From Bradyrhizobium sp. CB82 (GTDB lineage Bacteria; Pseudomonadota; Alphaproteobacteria; Rhizobiales; Xanthobacteraceae), in contig NZ_CP121651.1 in NCBI RefSeq assembly GCF_029714405.1, positions 1-64,000 of the forward strand: DNA of 64,000 nt, in the 5' to 3' direction. Below the pieces are notes generated by a model. The model was not told where the DNA came from, made no database searches, and saw nothing but the letters and a program-made list of their open reading frames with translations. Shown here one piece after another: positions 48,561-58,287 of the stretch; the stretch's first letter is position 1; every line of letters begins with the position of its first letter. Made by a program: the position numbers and the translations under genes.

Positions 48561-49632
48561 TCGCGGGGCAAAGGCCAGCCGCGCGCCTGTCGTAGCGTGC
48601 GACCTCATAGAAGCCGGATTGAACGAAGCCGCGAAGTTGTGGGCGCTATGGGGATAGTGTCGCGGGTGCTGCTGCGGGGAATGCGCGGCTGTGGTCGCCG
48701 CGCGTCGGCGAGACATTCATTGGATGTGAGCGGCCCGATTGATCGGGCCAAGGGCGCGATCCAGCGAGCGATCTGCTGCGCTGGGATGCGTGGCCGAACG
48801 ATTGGCGAGGTGTTCGGTGACGAGCGCGGCCACGGCGACTTCGGACGTTGCCACCGCGAAGGTGATCCCGAAAGGGGTGGACAGCGCAGGCGCTGGTCAT
48901 GACGTATCACAACGAAACGGATGGTCGTGGCAGGCTCGCGGGACGACATCGACGCGCCGCATGGTGCCGCCACAATGCGGGCAGACGGGGATCTCACATT
49001 TGGTGAGGGGATCGTCGCCGGCTTCTCGATCCGTCGGAGCGTTGCGGACAGCAAGGAGTTGACGGCAGAGAGCGATTTTATCGTTGCGTCCGCCAGTCGC
49101 GGGGCAAAGGCCAGCCGCGCGCCTGTCGTAGCGTGCGACCTCATAGAAGCCGGATTGAACGAAGCCGCGAAGTTGTGGGCGCTATGGGGATAGTGCCGCG
49201 GGTGCTGCTGCGGGGAATGCGCGGCTGTGGTCGCCGCGCGTCGGCGAGACATTCATTGGATGTGAGCGGCCCGATTGATCGGGCCAAGGGCGCGATCCAG
49301 CGAGCGATCTGCTGCGCTGGGATGCGTGGCCGAACGATTGGCGAGGTGTTCGGTGACGAGCGCGGCCACGGCGACTTCGGACGTTGCCACCGCGAAGGTG
49401 ATCCCGAAAGGGGTGGACAGCGCAGGCGCTGGTCATGACGTATCACAACGAAACGGATGGTCGTGGCAGGCTCGCGGGACGACATCGACGCGCCGCATGG
49501 TGCCGCCACAATGCGGGCAGACGGGGATCTCACATTTGGTGAGGGGATCGTCGCCGGCTTCTCGATCCGTCGGAGCGTTGCGGACAGCAAGGAGTTGACG
49601 GCAGAGAGCGATTTTATCGTTGCGTCCGCCAT
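48561..49632. repeat. 536-bp tandem direct duplication at the IS91 end
   Basis: Unit 1 is 48561-49096 and unit 2 is 49097-49632. They differ at one position that I noticed (GGGATAGTGTCG against GGGATAGTGCCG). Each unit holds the last 200 bases of the IS91-like transposase gene and about 336 bases downstream of it. Confidence 0.9.
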
Positions 49633-50609
49633 TGGCTAGGAAGCCGTAGTGGCGGATGCGGTGGAAGCTGTCCGGCAGGGTGTGCAGGAGAAAGCGACGA
49701 ATGAACTCATCGGCCTTAAGCGTCATCACCTTGGCTTTACGATTCTGCCGATAGTCCTTCCAGGAAAAGCTCACCTTGCCGTCGGCAAGCGAGATCAGCC
49801 GACTGTTGGCGATGGCGACGCGATGCGTATAGCGGCCGAGATAAGCCAGCACCTGTTCGGGCCCGCCGAATGGCGGCTTGGCATAGACGACCCAGTCGAT
49901 CCGTCGAAGTTGATTGAGGCGCGCGGCGAATGCAGCGGGATCGGCAAGATGGGCGAGAGCGCCAAAGAAGCCCAGCTCGCCAGCCGCGAAGGCAACTTGC
50001 AACTCTTGCAAAAATAGGCGGCGGAATAGCCGGGAGAGGACACGCACTGGCAGGAAGAAGCCGGGCCGGCAAGCGACCCAGCGCGTGCCGTCGAGCGAAG
50101 GTCCACCACCAGGCACGACGCAGTGGATATGCGGATGGTGTTGCAGGGTCTGGCCCCAAGTGTGGAGGACGGCGGTGACGCCGAGCTGAGCGCCGAAGAT
50201 GCTTGGAGTCGGCCGCGATGGTGGCGAGCGTCTCGGCCGCGCAGCGGAACAGGATGGCATAGACGACAGCCTTGTTCTGGAAGGCGATCTCTCCAGCGGG
50301 GGCCGGCATGGTGAAGACGACGTGGAAATACGGTACGGGAAGGAGTTCGGCTTGTCGCTCGGCAAGCCATTGCGCGCGCGCCGAGCCCTGGCACTTCGGG
50401 CAATGCCGATTGCGACAGGAGTTGTAGGCGATGCGGGTGGCACCGCAGTCGTCGCATTGCTCGAGGTGGCCACCGAGCACAGCCGTCCGGCACGACGTGA
50501 TCGCACCCATGATGCGCCGCTCGACGCGGCCCAGATGCCCGGCACGGGCTTGCCGAAACGCTTCGCCGTGGCGGCGGAAGATATCCGCCACTTCCAGAAC
50601 CGGAGCCAT
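49433..50609 (-). pseudogene. IS91-family HUH transposase, frameshifted
   Basis: The N-terminal frame (ATG 50609) has the zinc-binding region GGHLEQCDDCGATRIAYNSC, RNRHCPKCQG and YFHVVFTMPAP. Near 50196 an extra C (CATCTTCGG for CATCTTGG) shifts the frame; the rest reads GAQLGVTAVLHTWGQTL, HHPHIHCVVPGGG (HUH motif) and VLAYLGRYTHRVAIAN (catalytic Tyr). The C-terminus ends CPHCGGTMRRVDVVP. A full protein would be about 392 residues. Confidence 0.85.
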
Positions 50610-50618
50610 CAGGTCCGC

Positions 50619-51479
50619 TCAGCCGGGCGGCACGACCTCCAGGCGGAGCCGGTCAAGTGGACTTGGCGTATTGCTGATGGTCTTTGTGGCGACTTGGGTA
50701 TAGCGCGCCGTGCTGGCCAGACTGGCATGGCCGAGCAGCACCTGGATGATGCGCACGTCGGCCCCGTTCTCCAGGAGATGGGTCGCGAATGTGTGCCGCA
50801 GCGTATGCACTGTCACCGACTTGCTCAAGCCGGCCGCAGCACAGGCTGAACGGCAGGCGGCGTGCAGCACGTTGGGGACGAGCGGACGCTCGTCGTCGCG
50901 GCCGGGAAACAGCCATCGTTTTGGCCGAGTGAGCCGCCAATACGTCCGCAGAATCCTCAAAAGCTGCGGCGAGAGCATAACGTAACGGTCCTTGCCGCCC
51001 TTGCCGTGCTCGACCCGGATCAACATCCGTTGGCTATCAATGTCGACAACCTTCAAGAGGACCACTTCCGATACGCACAAGCCTGCGGCATAGACGGTGG
51101 TCAACGCGGTACGGCTCTTGAGGCTCGGGATTGCTTCCAGGAAGCGAACGACCTCGTCGGCGCTTAGCACGACCGGCAGTTTGCGTGGTTTACGCGCATA
51201 GGCGATGCGCTCCGGAACGGCGTCATGACCAAGCGTCACACCGTAGAAGAACCGCAGCGCGCAGACGATCTGGTTCAGCGCCGGCCAGGACATCCCTGTC
51301 GCAACCAGATGAATCTGGAAGGCACGGATATCCTCCAGGTCAAGGCGGTCCGGAGAACGACCGAAATATCGGCTCAACTTCGCTACGGCGTTGAGGTAGG
51401 ATTGCTGCGTCGCCGGTGACAGATTGCGGACCGTCATGTCCTCGATCATGCGGCGGCGAAGTGGGCTGATCTCAGCCAT
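50619..51479 (-). CDS. Xer-like tyrosine recombinase of the IS91-like unit, first catalytic Arg lost
   Basis: 286 residues from ATG 51479. SAM-like N-terminal domain about 10-95. Catalytic block HTLRHTFATHLLENGADVRI, LLGHASLASTARYTQV gives His, Arg, His and the Tyr nucleophile. The first catalytic Arg, normally GLRVSE, is Cys here (AAGLCVSEVVLLKV), a CGC to TGC change. The protein is full length but should be inactive or strongly impaired. Ten bases separate it from the transposase gene. Confidence 0.88.
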   Translation of the reverse strand: MAEISPLRRRMIEDMTVRNLSPATQQSYLNAVAKLSRYFGRSPDRLDLEDIRAFQIHLVATGMSWPALNQIVCALRFFYGVTLGHDAVPERIAYARKPRKLPVVLSADEVVRFLEAIPSLKSRTALTTVYAAGLCVSEVVLLKVVDIDSQRMLIRVEHGKGGKDRYVMLSPQLLRILRTYWRLTRPKRWLFPGRDDERPLVPNVLHAACRSACAAAGLSKSVTVHTLRHTFATHLLENGADVRIIQVLLGHASLASTARYTQVATKTISNTPSPLDRLRLEVVPPG

Positions 51480-51545
51480 CGGAAAACCTCCTGTCTAAAG
51501 GGTTGGGCTGCGAAAACCCGCAATCCTCTCAGACAGGAGGCAATC

Positions 51546-52010
51546 CTTGCTATGCCTCCCTACATGCCGCGCCAGCGGCTTCGTTCAATCCCGATTCCAG
51601 TCAAAAACAACATGCTCCTTAGAGCACCACAGTCTCGGACCAGCCGGACCAACGCTGGGCCATCTCAGCGAGTGTGGATATCGCAAATGAACTTCTCAGC
51701 TTCTTTGGTAGAACGCACGATTGTTGCGGTCGATTATTTCATCAACCGTGCGATTTCTGGCGCTTGGGAATCGGTTTGTCGTTCCGCGCTCGGGTATAAG
51801 CGGCAGCAACCACTGCCCGAGGAGGATTACGGCGGCGGTGACATTTGCTCGTTCACATTCCACGGAGGACGATCAACCGCTCGAATAGAGAGAGCCGGCG
51901 TCGCGCAGCGTCACCAGCTTGCGGCCGTCTACCTCAATCGGATAATCTCAGACGGCCCGTAGATGGCCCCTGAAGGGGTCTGCTTGCCGGCTGTCGCCAG
52001 GCAGAAGCAG
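51546..52010. other. Gap between IS91-like unit and small genes
   Basis: One plus-strand frame of 136 codons (51552-51962) is open but has no family signature. I would not call it a gene. Confidence 0.4.
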
Positions 52011-52124
52011 TCACCGGCCACAAATGAAAGCGATTCCAACCACGGCAGCGGCGAAGGCCAATAGCATCCAGTTTTCGACGGGAAAATCGGTGAAAGAAGC
52101 CTGTCTAGCCAACCAATCGCCCAT
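52011..52124 (-). CDS. Tiny single-span membrane protein (37 aa)
   Basis: MGDWLARQASF, a short loop, then ENWMLLAFAAAVVGIAFICG as one transmembrane helix with GR at the end. The ATG lies four bases after the stop of the 62-residue gene at 52129, so the two are probably co-transcribed. The size is near the lower limit for recognition by eye. Confidence 0.5.
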   Translation of the reverse strand: MGDWLARQASFTDFPVENWMLLAFAAAVVGIAFICGR

Positions 52125-52128
52125 CGTG

Positions 52129-52317
52129 CTACGGCCGTTTTTCACGGATTAAGCGCTTCTTGCCTGCTCTCTTTTTCGATTTCAGAACGTCGGCTTGACT
52201 TTGGAAGGCGCGCGACAGGGCCTGCAGTTGCTCGGAAACTTCGGGATCTGCGACTGCCTTTGCGGCGCGCGCAGCTTTTTTAGCCTGCTTACGCAACCGT
52301 TTGATTTCCTTCGCCAT
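52129..52317 (-). CDS. Small basic helical protein (62 aa)
   Basis: MAKEIKRLRKQAKKAARAAK, a middle helix with EVSEQLQALSRAFQSQADVL, and a very basic end (KSKKRAGKKRLIREKRP). About one third Lys/Arg. Could bind nucleic acid; no named domain. Upstream of the 37-residue membrane protein gene. Confidence 0.65.
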   Translation of the reverse strand: MAKEIKRLRKQAKKAARAAKAVADPEVSEQLQALSRAFQSQADVLKSKKRAGKKRLIREKRP

Positions 52318-52488
52318 GCGCGATCTCGACCATGGCGGGCATCACTGCTTGGGATCGGGCGGAATGGCTTCAGAAGCGCGCTCAGACAAAGACGACGTTT
52401 CCGCCGTCACGGCACCATGCAGTTCTGAGGCGGCAACGCAATCTCCGGCCCACAATTTGGTGCCGGTGAAGAGTTCGCATTTTTTGAG

Positions 52489-53847
52489 TTGCAGCGGGCT
52501 TGTGGCGCCGGCCATCTCTTCTATCGGCACCGATCCGACAATACCGCCCGGAAATCCGGCAACATTGCTGAATGGGTCGGGCGCTTCGGCGGTGCGTACG
52601 ACCACATGATTATCCTCGATGCTGACAGTGTGATGAGCGAGGACAGCATCGTTCGGCTGGTGCATGCGATGGAAATTCATCCGCAGGCCGGGCTCATCCA
52701 GACGCTTCCCATGATAGTCAACGGACGCACCCTGTTCGCCCCCCTCCAGCAATTTGCAGGCCGGTTGTATGGTCCGCTGATTGCCGCTGGAAATGCCTGG
52801 TGGCACGGCTGCGAAAGCAACTATTGGGGGCACAACGCGATCATTCGCGTGCAGGCATTCGCGCAAGCTGCAGGACTTCCCGAATTGCACGGCCGCAAGC
52901 CGTTCGGCGGGCATATCCTGAGCCATGATTTTGTCGAGGCCGCACTGATGCGGCGTGCCGGCTGGGGGATCTTCATGGCAGCCGATCTCGGCGGCAGCTT
53001 TGAGGAGGTCCCACCGTCACTTCTGGACTTTGCCGCGCGTGATCGGCGCTGGTGTCAAGGCAATCTCCAGCACCTCACCGTCCTGCCAGCGCGCGGTCTG
53101 CACTGGGTGTCGCGGCTGCATTTATTAACCGGGATCGGCGCCTATCTGACGGCGCCGCTGTGGCTTATCTTTCTGCTGCTCGGAATCATGATCTCGTTGC
53201 AGGCCTATTTCGTGCGACCGGAATACTTCCCCAAGGGGTTTGCGCTGTTTCCCACCTGGCCGGCACAGGACCCCGTGCGTGCGACCTGGGTCTTTGCGGG
53301 AACTATGGGGCTCCTCATTCTCCCAAAGCTCTTGGCATATCTCGCTTTGCTCGTCCGGCGCGCGGAACGGCGTGCCTTCGGTGGCGGGCTTCGCGTCCTC
53401 CTGGCGGTAGTTGCAGAAACGTTGCTTGCCGCGCTGATCGCACCGTCAATGATGATCTTCCAGTCCGCGGCGGTGATGGAGATCCTGCTCGGCCACGATG
53501 CGGGCTGGCAGGTCCAGCGTCGCAGCGATCGCGGCGTCGCGCGGCAGGAAATCTATCGCAAATTGGCGGTGCCGACGTTGAGCGGGATCGCGATGGCGGC
53601 CAGTTCAGTTCCGTTGTTGCTCTGGATGTCGCCGATGATCCTGGGCCTCGTGCTCGCCATTCCGATCGGAATTGTCACGTCGGCATCGACGAGCATGGCA
53701 CGGCTGTTTGCGACGCCGGAAGACAATATTCCGCCCACAGTCCTGGCCCGGGCGAGTGAGCTTGCCGCGTCCGCCCCGCTCAAGTCGGCTGGTGCGCTGG
53801 CCGACCTGCGAGAGAATCCTGAACTCCTGAGGCGCCATCTAGTCTAA
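52489..53847 (+). pseudogene. opgH: opgH/mdoH glucan glucosyltransferase, 5' truncated
   Basis: Recognisable from FYRHRSDNTARKSGNIAEWV. The GT2 core is present: YDHMIILDADSVMSEDSIVR (DAD), LSHDFVEAALMRRAGWG and RDRRWCQGNLQHL (QxxRW-like). Several membrane helices follow (VSRLHLLTGIGAYLTAPLWL and others). Full OpgH has about 700-850 residues; here the N-terminal membrane part and nucleotide-binding start are missing. It normally makes periplasmic glucans. The intact 3' end may still be translated from 52489, but activity is unlikely. Confidence 0.82.
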
Positions 53848-53855
53848 AGGCGCTG

Positions 53856-54104
53856 GTGCCGCGGCCTCGCAAGTCCGGGACGGTCGATGTTGACCTCGCG
53901 GTTGCGCGCGCAAGGATTGAGGAAAGCGACACTTTTGAGGAGGCGGTCAGTGGCCTGTCTTCACGCGAGACGCTGGCGATTTTGAAGGACCTGGTACTGC
54001 TGGAATATGCGATGCGAATGCCGCTCGGTATGCCCATGGCGGAAGGGCGGATGTCCGAAAGGCAAAACACATCGAAATCCGTCAAGCCTTCGCGGCAGTC
54101 ATAG
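53856..54104 (+). CDS. Small hypothetical protein after opgH (82 aa)
   Basis: 82 residues from GTG 53856, eight bases after the opgH stop, with AAAGG nearby. Middle part TFEEAVSGLSSRETLAILKD, LVLLEYAMRMPLGMPM looks helical and hydrophobic on one face. Same direction as opgH. Function unknown. Confidence 0.5.
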   Translation: MPRPRKSGTVDVDLAVARARIEESDTFEEAVSGLSSRETLAILKDLVLLEYAMRMPLGMPMAEGRMSERQNTSKSVKPSRQS

Positions 54105-54300
54105 TAGCCTCGGGCGCGGTCTGGCGGAGCGTCCTTTCACTATGTTCTGTAGAGTTCGGCATAGAGTCGTTGCAAAGGCGCTGACGACCTGCGAGTGGCG
54201 CCGATCGCAACGAGTTGGATGAGAGCGGCTGGCCTCGTGCCGGCGAGGCGCCGTTTGGCCAAAACGTTCCCGCGCGCCGAAGCGCCCCCTGGAATGAATT

Positions 54301-54399
54301 TCACTCTGCCCGATCGGAGCTGCTACTTGTTCCTGTCAGCTGCCCCTCCGCCGCGCCCTTTCTCAAGACGAAGCGGGAAACTGTGGGCTGGTCAGTCAT
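54301..54399 (-). pseudogene. Shortened copy of the 65-residue gene at 55241
   Basis: Encodes MTDQPTVSRFVLRKGAAEGQ then SSSDRAE. The intact copy begins MTHQPIASRFVLRKGAVKGK and ends SSDQAE. An internal stretch of about 33 codons is missing here. Confidence 0.6.
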
Positions 54400-54431
54400 T
54401 TGGCCTTCGCCTTCAGCCCGACCACGACCAG

Positions 54432-54818
54432 CTACTGTTTCTTGACGCACGCGTTGACCGCGTAGGCGCATTGCTCGCCAGCGGTGAGGAGACCGCCGGT
54501 TGGCCCTGTATAGTTCACAGCTGAGACTTGGCCGCCGACAAACACGACGTTGATGTTGCAAAATCGGCTCGTGCCGACCGTTGTGCCGCCGTAGCGGCCA
54601 TAGCTCGCATCGACAACCGTCATCCCGTTTCCGGAGTTGTAGCCCCAAACCTCGGTGGCGCCCTCGGCGGCCTTGCTTGCTGGCGCGCCTATGCAGGTCA
54701 AAACCTGCTCTTTGCTCATTCCGACCATCTGCGATCGCGCGTCTTGAGCGATCTCCGCGCGCTGCAATGCGCATCCGGCCAGTGTCGCAGCCAGCGCAAC
54801 AACTCCAAACTTGTACAT
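54432..54818 (-). CDS. Small lipoprotein (128 aa)
   Basis: Lipoprotein signal MYKFGVVALAATLAGC with lipobox LAGC. The mature part contains SQMVGMSKEQVLTCIGAPAS, EVWGYNSGNGMTVVDA and INVVFVGGQVSAVNYTGPTG, a SmpA/OmlA-like (BamE-like) pattern. Such proteins are attached to the outer membrane or periplasmic face. Flanked by two copies of an unrelated small gene. Confidence 0.75.
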   Translation of the reverse strand: MYKFGVVALAATLAGCALQRAEIAQDARSQMVGMSKEQVLTCIGAPASKAAEGATEVWGYNSGNGMTVVDASYGRYGGTTVGTSRFCNINVVFVGGQVSAVNYTGPTGGLLTAGEQCAYAVNACVKKQ

Positions 54819-54868
54819 ATCCGGTTTCCCCCCAGCGGAGGCAGTTTTCCGCAACCTGCGGGCGTTTG

Positions 54869-55120
54869 TCATCGCGTCAGGTGCATCAGGAAAGCCTCGC
54901 ACGCATTCTCGGCATCGGCGAAGGTGTTGAAGGGCGAACCGCCCACCTTGATCGCGCACTTGTTCTCGTAGAGGGGACGCCAGCTTGCGATGTAACCGGA
55001 GCTGCCGTGAAAGCCGGGGCCAGTGGGGGCCTCATGGCTGATCACGAACGAGAAGCCGCCGCTGCTCGCGCTCCACACTTCCAGATCCTTCAGGGGACTG
55101 ATGATGCGGCTGAATTGCAT
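54869..55120 (-). CDS. Small hypothetical protein (83 aa)
   Basis: 83 residues: MQFSRIISPLKDLEVWSASS, FSFVISHEAPTGPGFHGSSG and KVGGSPFNTFADAENACEAF. The composition is that of a compact soluble protein. No signal peptide. Located 50 bases upstream of the lipoprotein gene in the same direction. Confidence 0.6.
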   Translation of the reverse strand: MQFSRIISPLKDLEVWSASSGGFSFVISHEAPTGPGFHGSSGYIASWRPLYENKCAIKVGGSPFNTFADAENACEAFLMHLTR

Positions 55121-55240
55121 GATGCCATCCCACGGAAGCCCAGCCCATTGGAATAGGACTGCTTTCGCTGATTCGGAAATGCAGCGCGGCTGTTTTCCCC
55201 GCGGGATAGACGCGCCGAAGCGCCCCGGAGGGGATGGATC

Positions 55241-55438
55241 TCATTCCGCCTGATCGGAGCTGTTACGGGGCCCTCTCAGCTGTCCCAGCAGCTGCCGAGC
55301 TTGCTCTTCTGACAATTCGCAAGCTAAGCCGCGTTCCAACCTGGCGGGCCCGCGAATCTGTCTGTCCCAGATCATCCACTTCCCCTTCACCGCGCCCTTT
55401 CTCAAGACGAAGCGGGATGCGATGGGTTGATGAGTCAT
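55241..55438 (-). CDS. Small hypothetical protein (65 aa), intact copy
   Basis: 65 residues from ATG 55438: MTHQPIASRFVLRKGAVKGK, MIWDRQIRGPARLERGLA and LSEEQARQLLGQLRG. A partly deleted copy is at 54301. Function unknown. Confidence 0.55.
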   Translation of the reverse strand: MTHQPIASRFVLRKGAVKGKWMIWDRQIRGPARLERGLACELSEEQARQLLGQLRGPRNSSDQAE

Positions 55439-55473
55439 TTGATCTTCGCCTACAGCCCGACATCGACCCGTCA

Positions 55474-55577
55474 TCAGCCGATCTCATTCCCCATTCGCCT
55501 GCGTCGAAATGCTAGACCGATAAACCCGAAGAACCAGTAACTGTCCCGGCGACCATCAGCCAGTGCGGATATTGCAT
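55474..55577 (-). pseudogene. Tiny membrane protein remnant
   Basis: MQYPHWLMVAGT in one frame continues in another as WFFGFIGLAFRRRRMGNEIG, together a single hydrophobic helix with a basic tail. A one-base shift separates the two. Confidence 0.45.
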
Positions 55578-56490
55578 TTCGGAGAGGATGCTCAATTGGC
55601 ACCTCCGTTGTTGAGCGCGCAAAGGGCGTTCAGTTGTTCGTCCTCGCTCTCCAGCCGTATTCCTGATGGGGGATCGTGCCGGTGATGTCGACGTTGCTCT
55701 CGATCGAAAGGCGCCAAGCTGCCACCCCGGCGCACAAGGTCAGAAACAGGGCAGTGGCAAGCAAAAGCATTGAGACAAACTGGCTCACGCGTACATGCCC
55801 AGAAATTCAAAGCCTTTACGTCAGAGCGAGCACGGATTGCCGATTCGAAAAATGCAGATGCGCTGACGCACCGGCAAGTTTTCCCCAGCTTGCGGTGGGC
55901 GAGCGCAAGAATAGCGGACGCGCACCAGTGATCGACCTCATCCAGAAAACAAAAAATCCGCTCAACGGCCAAGCCGGAGCGGACCCCGCCGGACGTGATC
56001 CGGCGGGCTTTTCTGTGGATGGTGATAAGGCTACGACCAGCTTCTACGCCAGCTCACGCTGGAGTCCTCTTTAGCATCACGACAACATCGGACTCGCTAT
56101 AGAAGGTGCGGTGGTCGCAGGCGGTGCATTTTATGCTGAATTCGTGGTTCGGTTTGGAATGGCAATTTGCACCCCGCACTTTTTGCAACCAACGGAGCGC
56201 CACGAAGCTTCTTTGGGCTGCGCTTTTGCGCACAAATACCGCCGACAAGCTCATTTCGACCTCCGACCGAGCGGATCGCAGGTGATCCGCCGTGCTTTCG
56301 ATCCGGTGTGCAGACCTCTGCGTATTCGTCGAAAATTGCTCGCGAAGACCGGCCGAACGCATAGACCGGCGGTAGGAATTTTACGAACCGTTCACATCGG
56401 AGATGGCCCGGCGGCACATGCCGCCGGCTAAGGCGGTAACAAAAGACAGGGCCGCTTCGATTCGTCGGGGCGGCCTTGCTCGGACGGCTT
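55578..56490. other. 900 bases with little coding signal
   Basis: Holds the terminator at 55985 and a minus-strand stretch near 56054-56197 that reads KPNHEFSIKCTACDHRTFYS, possibly the end of a zinc-binding protein. No full gene could be supported. Confidence 0.35.
55985..56012 (+). terminator. Strong intrinsic terminator
   Basis: CCCGCCGGA and TCCGGCGGG form a perfect 9-bp stem with a 5-base loop, followed by CTTTTC. No clear plus-strand gene precedes it. Confidence 0.65.
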
Positions 56491-56706
56491 TCAACCGTAA
56501 TTCAATGGGCCCCATGCAAACCGTTGCTCGTCATCCTCTTTTGGCGGCTGCCAGCTACTGTAGGATAGCCGGGCTGACCTCCATTCAGCGGTGCAGAGAA
56601 TCCCCCGATCGCATTCGTCCGCGAGCTTAAGCAACAGATCGGTGTTAGCCTTGTCGCCAGAAGCGAGCGCTAATCTGCGATATCGGAGGGCACGGGTGCT
56701 GCTCAT
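56491..56706 (-). CDS. Small hypothetical protein (71 aa)
   Basis: Starts MSSTRALRYRRLALASGDKA (ATG 56706; ATG 56715 also possible) and continues LLLKLADECDRGILCTAEW. The helical N-terminal half recalls small proteins frequent in Bradyrhizobium. Function unknown. Confidence 0.55.
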   Translation of the reverse strand: MSSTRALRYRRLALASGDKANTDLLLKLADECDRGILCTAEWRSARLSYSSWQPPKEDDEQRFAWGPLNYG

Positions 56707-56715
56707 GAAAGACAT

Positions 56716-57140
56716 AATTCGCGCCGCGCTGATCGGTGCCTGTGCAGCGTAAAGCACACGCCCTTGCGGCCTTGATCACGCGGATCAAAAATGAATACAC
56801 GCCTTCGGTTTCAACTCCGAGATTAACGTAGGTTAGGCTGACCGGCGCTGCTGAGGCTCCTCTGCGGGATGGTCGCGGTGCTGCGAGTGTGAAGAGACTA
56901 CCTTGCAGCGACCCTAAAGAGGTACCCCTCGTTCGTCGTGGCAACCAGGAACAGGTGGCAATGGGCGGTGTTCGTTCTCATGCTTCGGTCCTGCCTGACA
57001 CCATGACCGAAGGCGGGTTGAACTCCTACGGCCCCAGTTTCCCCCTGGCTGGGGTCGTTTTGTTTCTGGGTCACATCAGTGCGAGCGACCTGTGTGTTTG
57101 GAATAGCCGAGGGGAAAGCTGAGAGAGCGGCGATTTGGTC
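56716..57140. other. Gap without a supported gene
   Basis: About 425 bases; frames on both strands are short and without signature. Confidence 0.4.
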
Positions 57141-57344
57141 TTAATCGTTCCAGATGCGTTCGCCACACTTGTCGCAGCGGTACAGATGAACGGTGACCCC
57201 CTTGCGAGTGTCCAAAATTGTATGGGTGAGTTTGGGGAAGGCCGCGCAGGTTGGGCAACGTGGGCCGTGGTCCTGCGTCTGTTGTTTTGGGAGGTCCGCT
57301 TCCTTCTCTTCGGCCACGGCCCGGCTCCTCCGGAGTCGAGTCAC
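57141..57344 (-). CDS. Zinc-ribbon small protein (67 aa)
   Basis: Two CxxC knuckles, CPTCAAFPKL and YRCDKCGERIWND, separated by 28 residues, form a zinc ribbon. The N-terminus is charged and disordered. Probably binds zinc; partner unknown. Confidence 0.7.
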   Translation of the reverse strand: MTRLRRSRAVAEEKEADLPKQQTQDHGPRCPTCAAFPKLTHTILDTRKGVTVHLYRCDKCGERIWND

Positions 57345-57468
57345 GTAAGTGCCAAGGTGGACATTGGTTCCAACGAAAAGGCCTCAGCTAGGGGCTGGCG
57401 CCAGCTGAGGCCTTTGTGTCGGAATCACCGCGGCGACGCGTGATCCGAATAGCTCAACTCAGATGGTG

Positions 57469-57681
57469 TTAAAGTCTAGCCGGCCGGCTGAAGCCGCGCC
57501 AGATCGTCGCTTCACCGACCTCACAGTCGGCCGCTAACTCAGCCATGGTCTCGCCAGCCGCATAGCGCTCGGCGATTTTACGGCGTTGGCCGGGGTCCGC
57601 GAGTGTCACAAAAGATTGGCATACTCTGTGCAGGCTGACCATCGTCCGGGATTTTGTTAGTTCCCTCCCGGGGCTGGACAA
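57469..57681 (-). CDS. Helix-turn-helix small protein or resolvase tail (70 aa)
   Basis: RRKIAERYAAGETMAELAAD, CEVGEATIWRGF is a helix-turn-helix like the DNA-binding end of Hin/resolvase proteins. No catalytic domain is attached, so this is either a small regulator or a fragment. Confidence 0.5.
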   Translation of the reverse strand: MSSPGRELTKSRTMVSLHRVCQSFVTLADPGQRRKIAERYAAGETMAELAADCEVGEATIWRGFSRPARL

Positions 57682-57716
57682 CGCCGCCTGTAGCTATTTC
57701 GAACAGGCGGCGTTGT
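57678..57716. terminator. Perfect inverted repeat, probable terminator or site
   Basis: ACAACGCCGCCTGT and ACAGGCGGCGTTGT, 14-bp arms with an 11-base loop. It overlaps the very start of the small HTH gene at 57469, so it could also be its operator. Confidence 0.5.
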
Positions 57717-58071
57717 GTTGTCGCCAATTAAGCCAGCCGGCGTTGCGATTCGGCTGGGGCCCAGTGAGAGGGGATGCCCTCTGGCGAGGAGGGATACCCC
57801 GGCACACAACGCACAGACCCGATTTCCGGTTTCCCGGTTCAGGTGCGGACCGGCCCGGGTGAGACTCGACTAGTCTCCGGGCTGCTTGGCCGCGAGGAGA
57901 TGGACTATTGGAAACTTACACGTTGGTTGTCGACAGCATCGGGACATCGCCTACGCGGCGTTGATCGTGGGACAGCGATCACGTCGGCGCGCCTGAAGAG
58001 GGCCGTCCGGCTAACGCAAAAACGGGCCGCCAAGGTTGCGGCCCGTCTGATTCCGACGGCATATTGCGGGC
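57717..58071. other. Gap before the 71-residue gene
   Basis: About 355 bases; nothing recognisable beyond generic GC-rich open frames. Confidence 0.35.
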
Positions 58072-58287
58072 ATGACCAGGAAGAAGCGCGGCACCGCATG
58101 GGACGGCATTCGAGACGCTTACAATCTGCATGAGGCGCAAGAGGCTGTAACGGCCATCGGCCGGATGAACAGCAATACCCTTTGGGAGGGGGCCGTGTTG
58201 ACCGGCGCCGGGGTGGCACGAATCTTGATGCATCGGGGTGTTACAAAGGAACACCCGCGATCTATGCTGGGCCTTCGACCACGTTGA
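58072..58287 (+). CDS. Small hypothetical protein (71 aa)
   Basis: MTRKKRGTAWDGIRDAYNLH, EAQEAVTAIGRMNSNTLWEG and AGVARILMHRGVTKE. Mostly helical and basic at the start. No family recognised. Confidence 0.4.
   Translation: MTRKKRGTAWDGIRDAYNLHEAQEAVTAIGRMNSNTLWEGAVLTGAGVARILMHRGVTKEHPRSMLGLRPR

Larger units (their letters stand above)
49097..51545 (-). mobile_element. IS91-like element with an accessory tyrosine recombinase
   Basis: Two co-oriented genes, a Xer-like recombinase and an HUH transposase, in the order known for some IS91-family members. Ends are approximate. An inverted repeat, CCTCCTGTCT/AGACAGGAGG, lies at 51487-51540 near the upstream end. Confidence 0.75.

Noticed and set aside
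51552..51962. 136-codon plus-strand frame
   Set aside because: No recognisable domain, no ribosome-binding site and located between an IS end and small genes.
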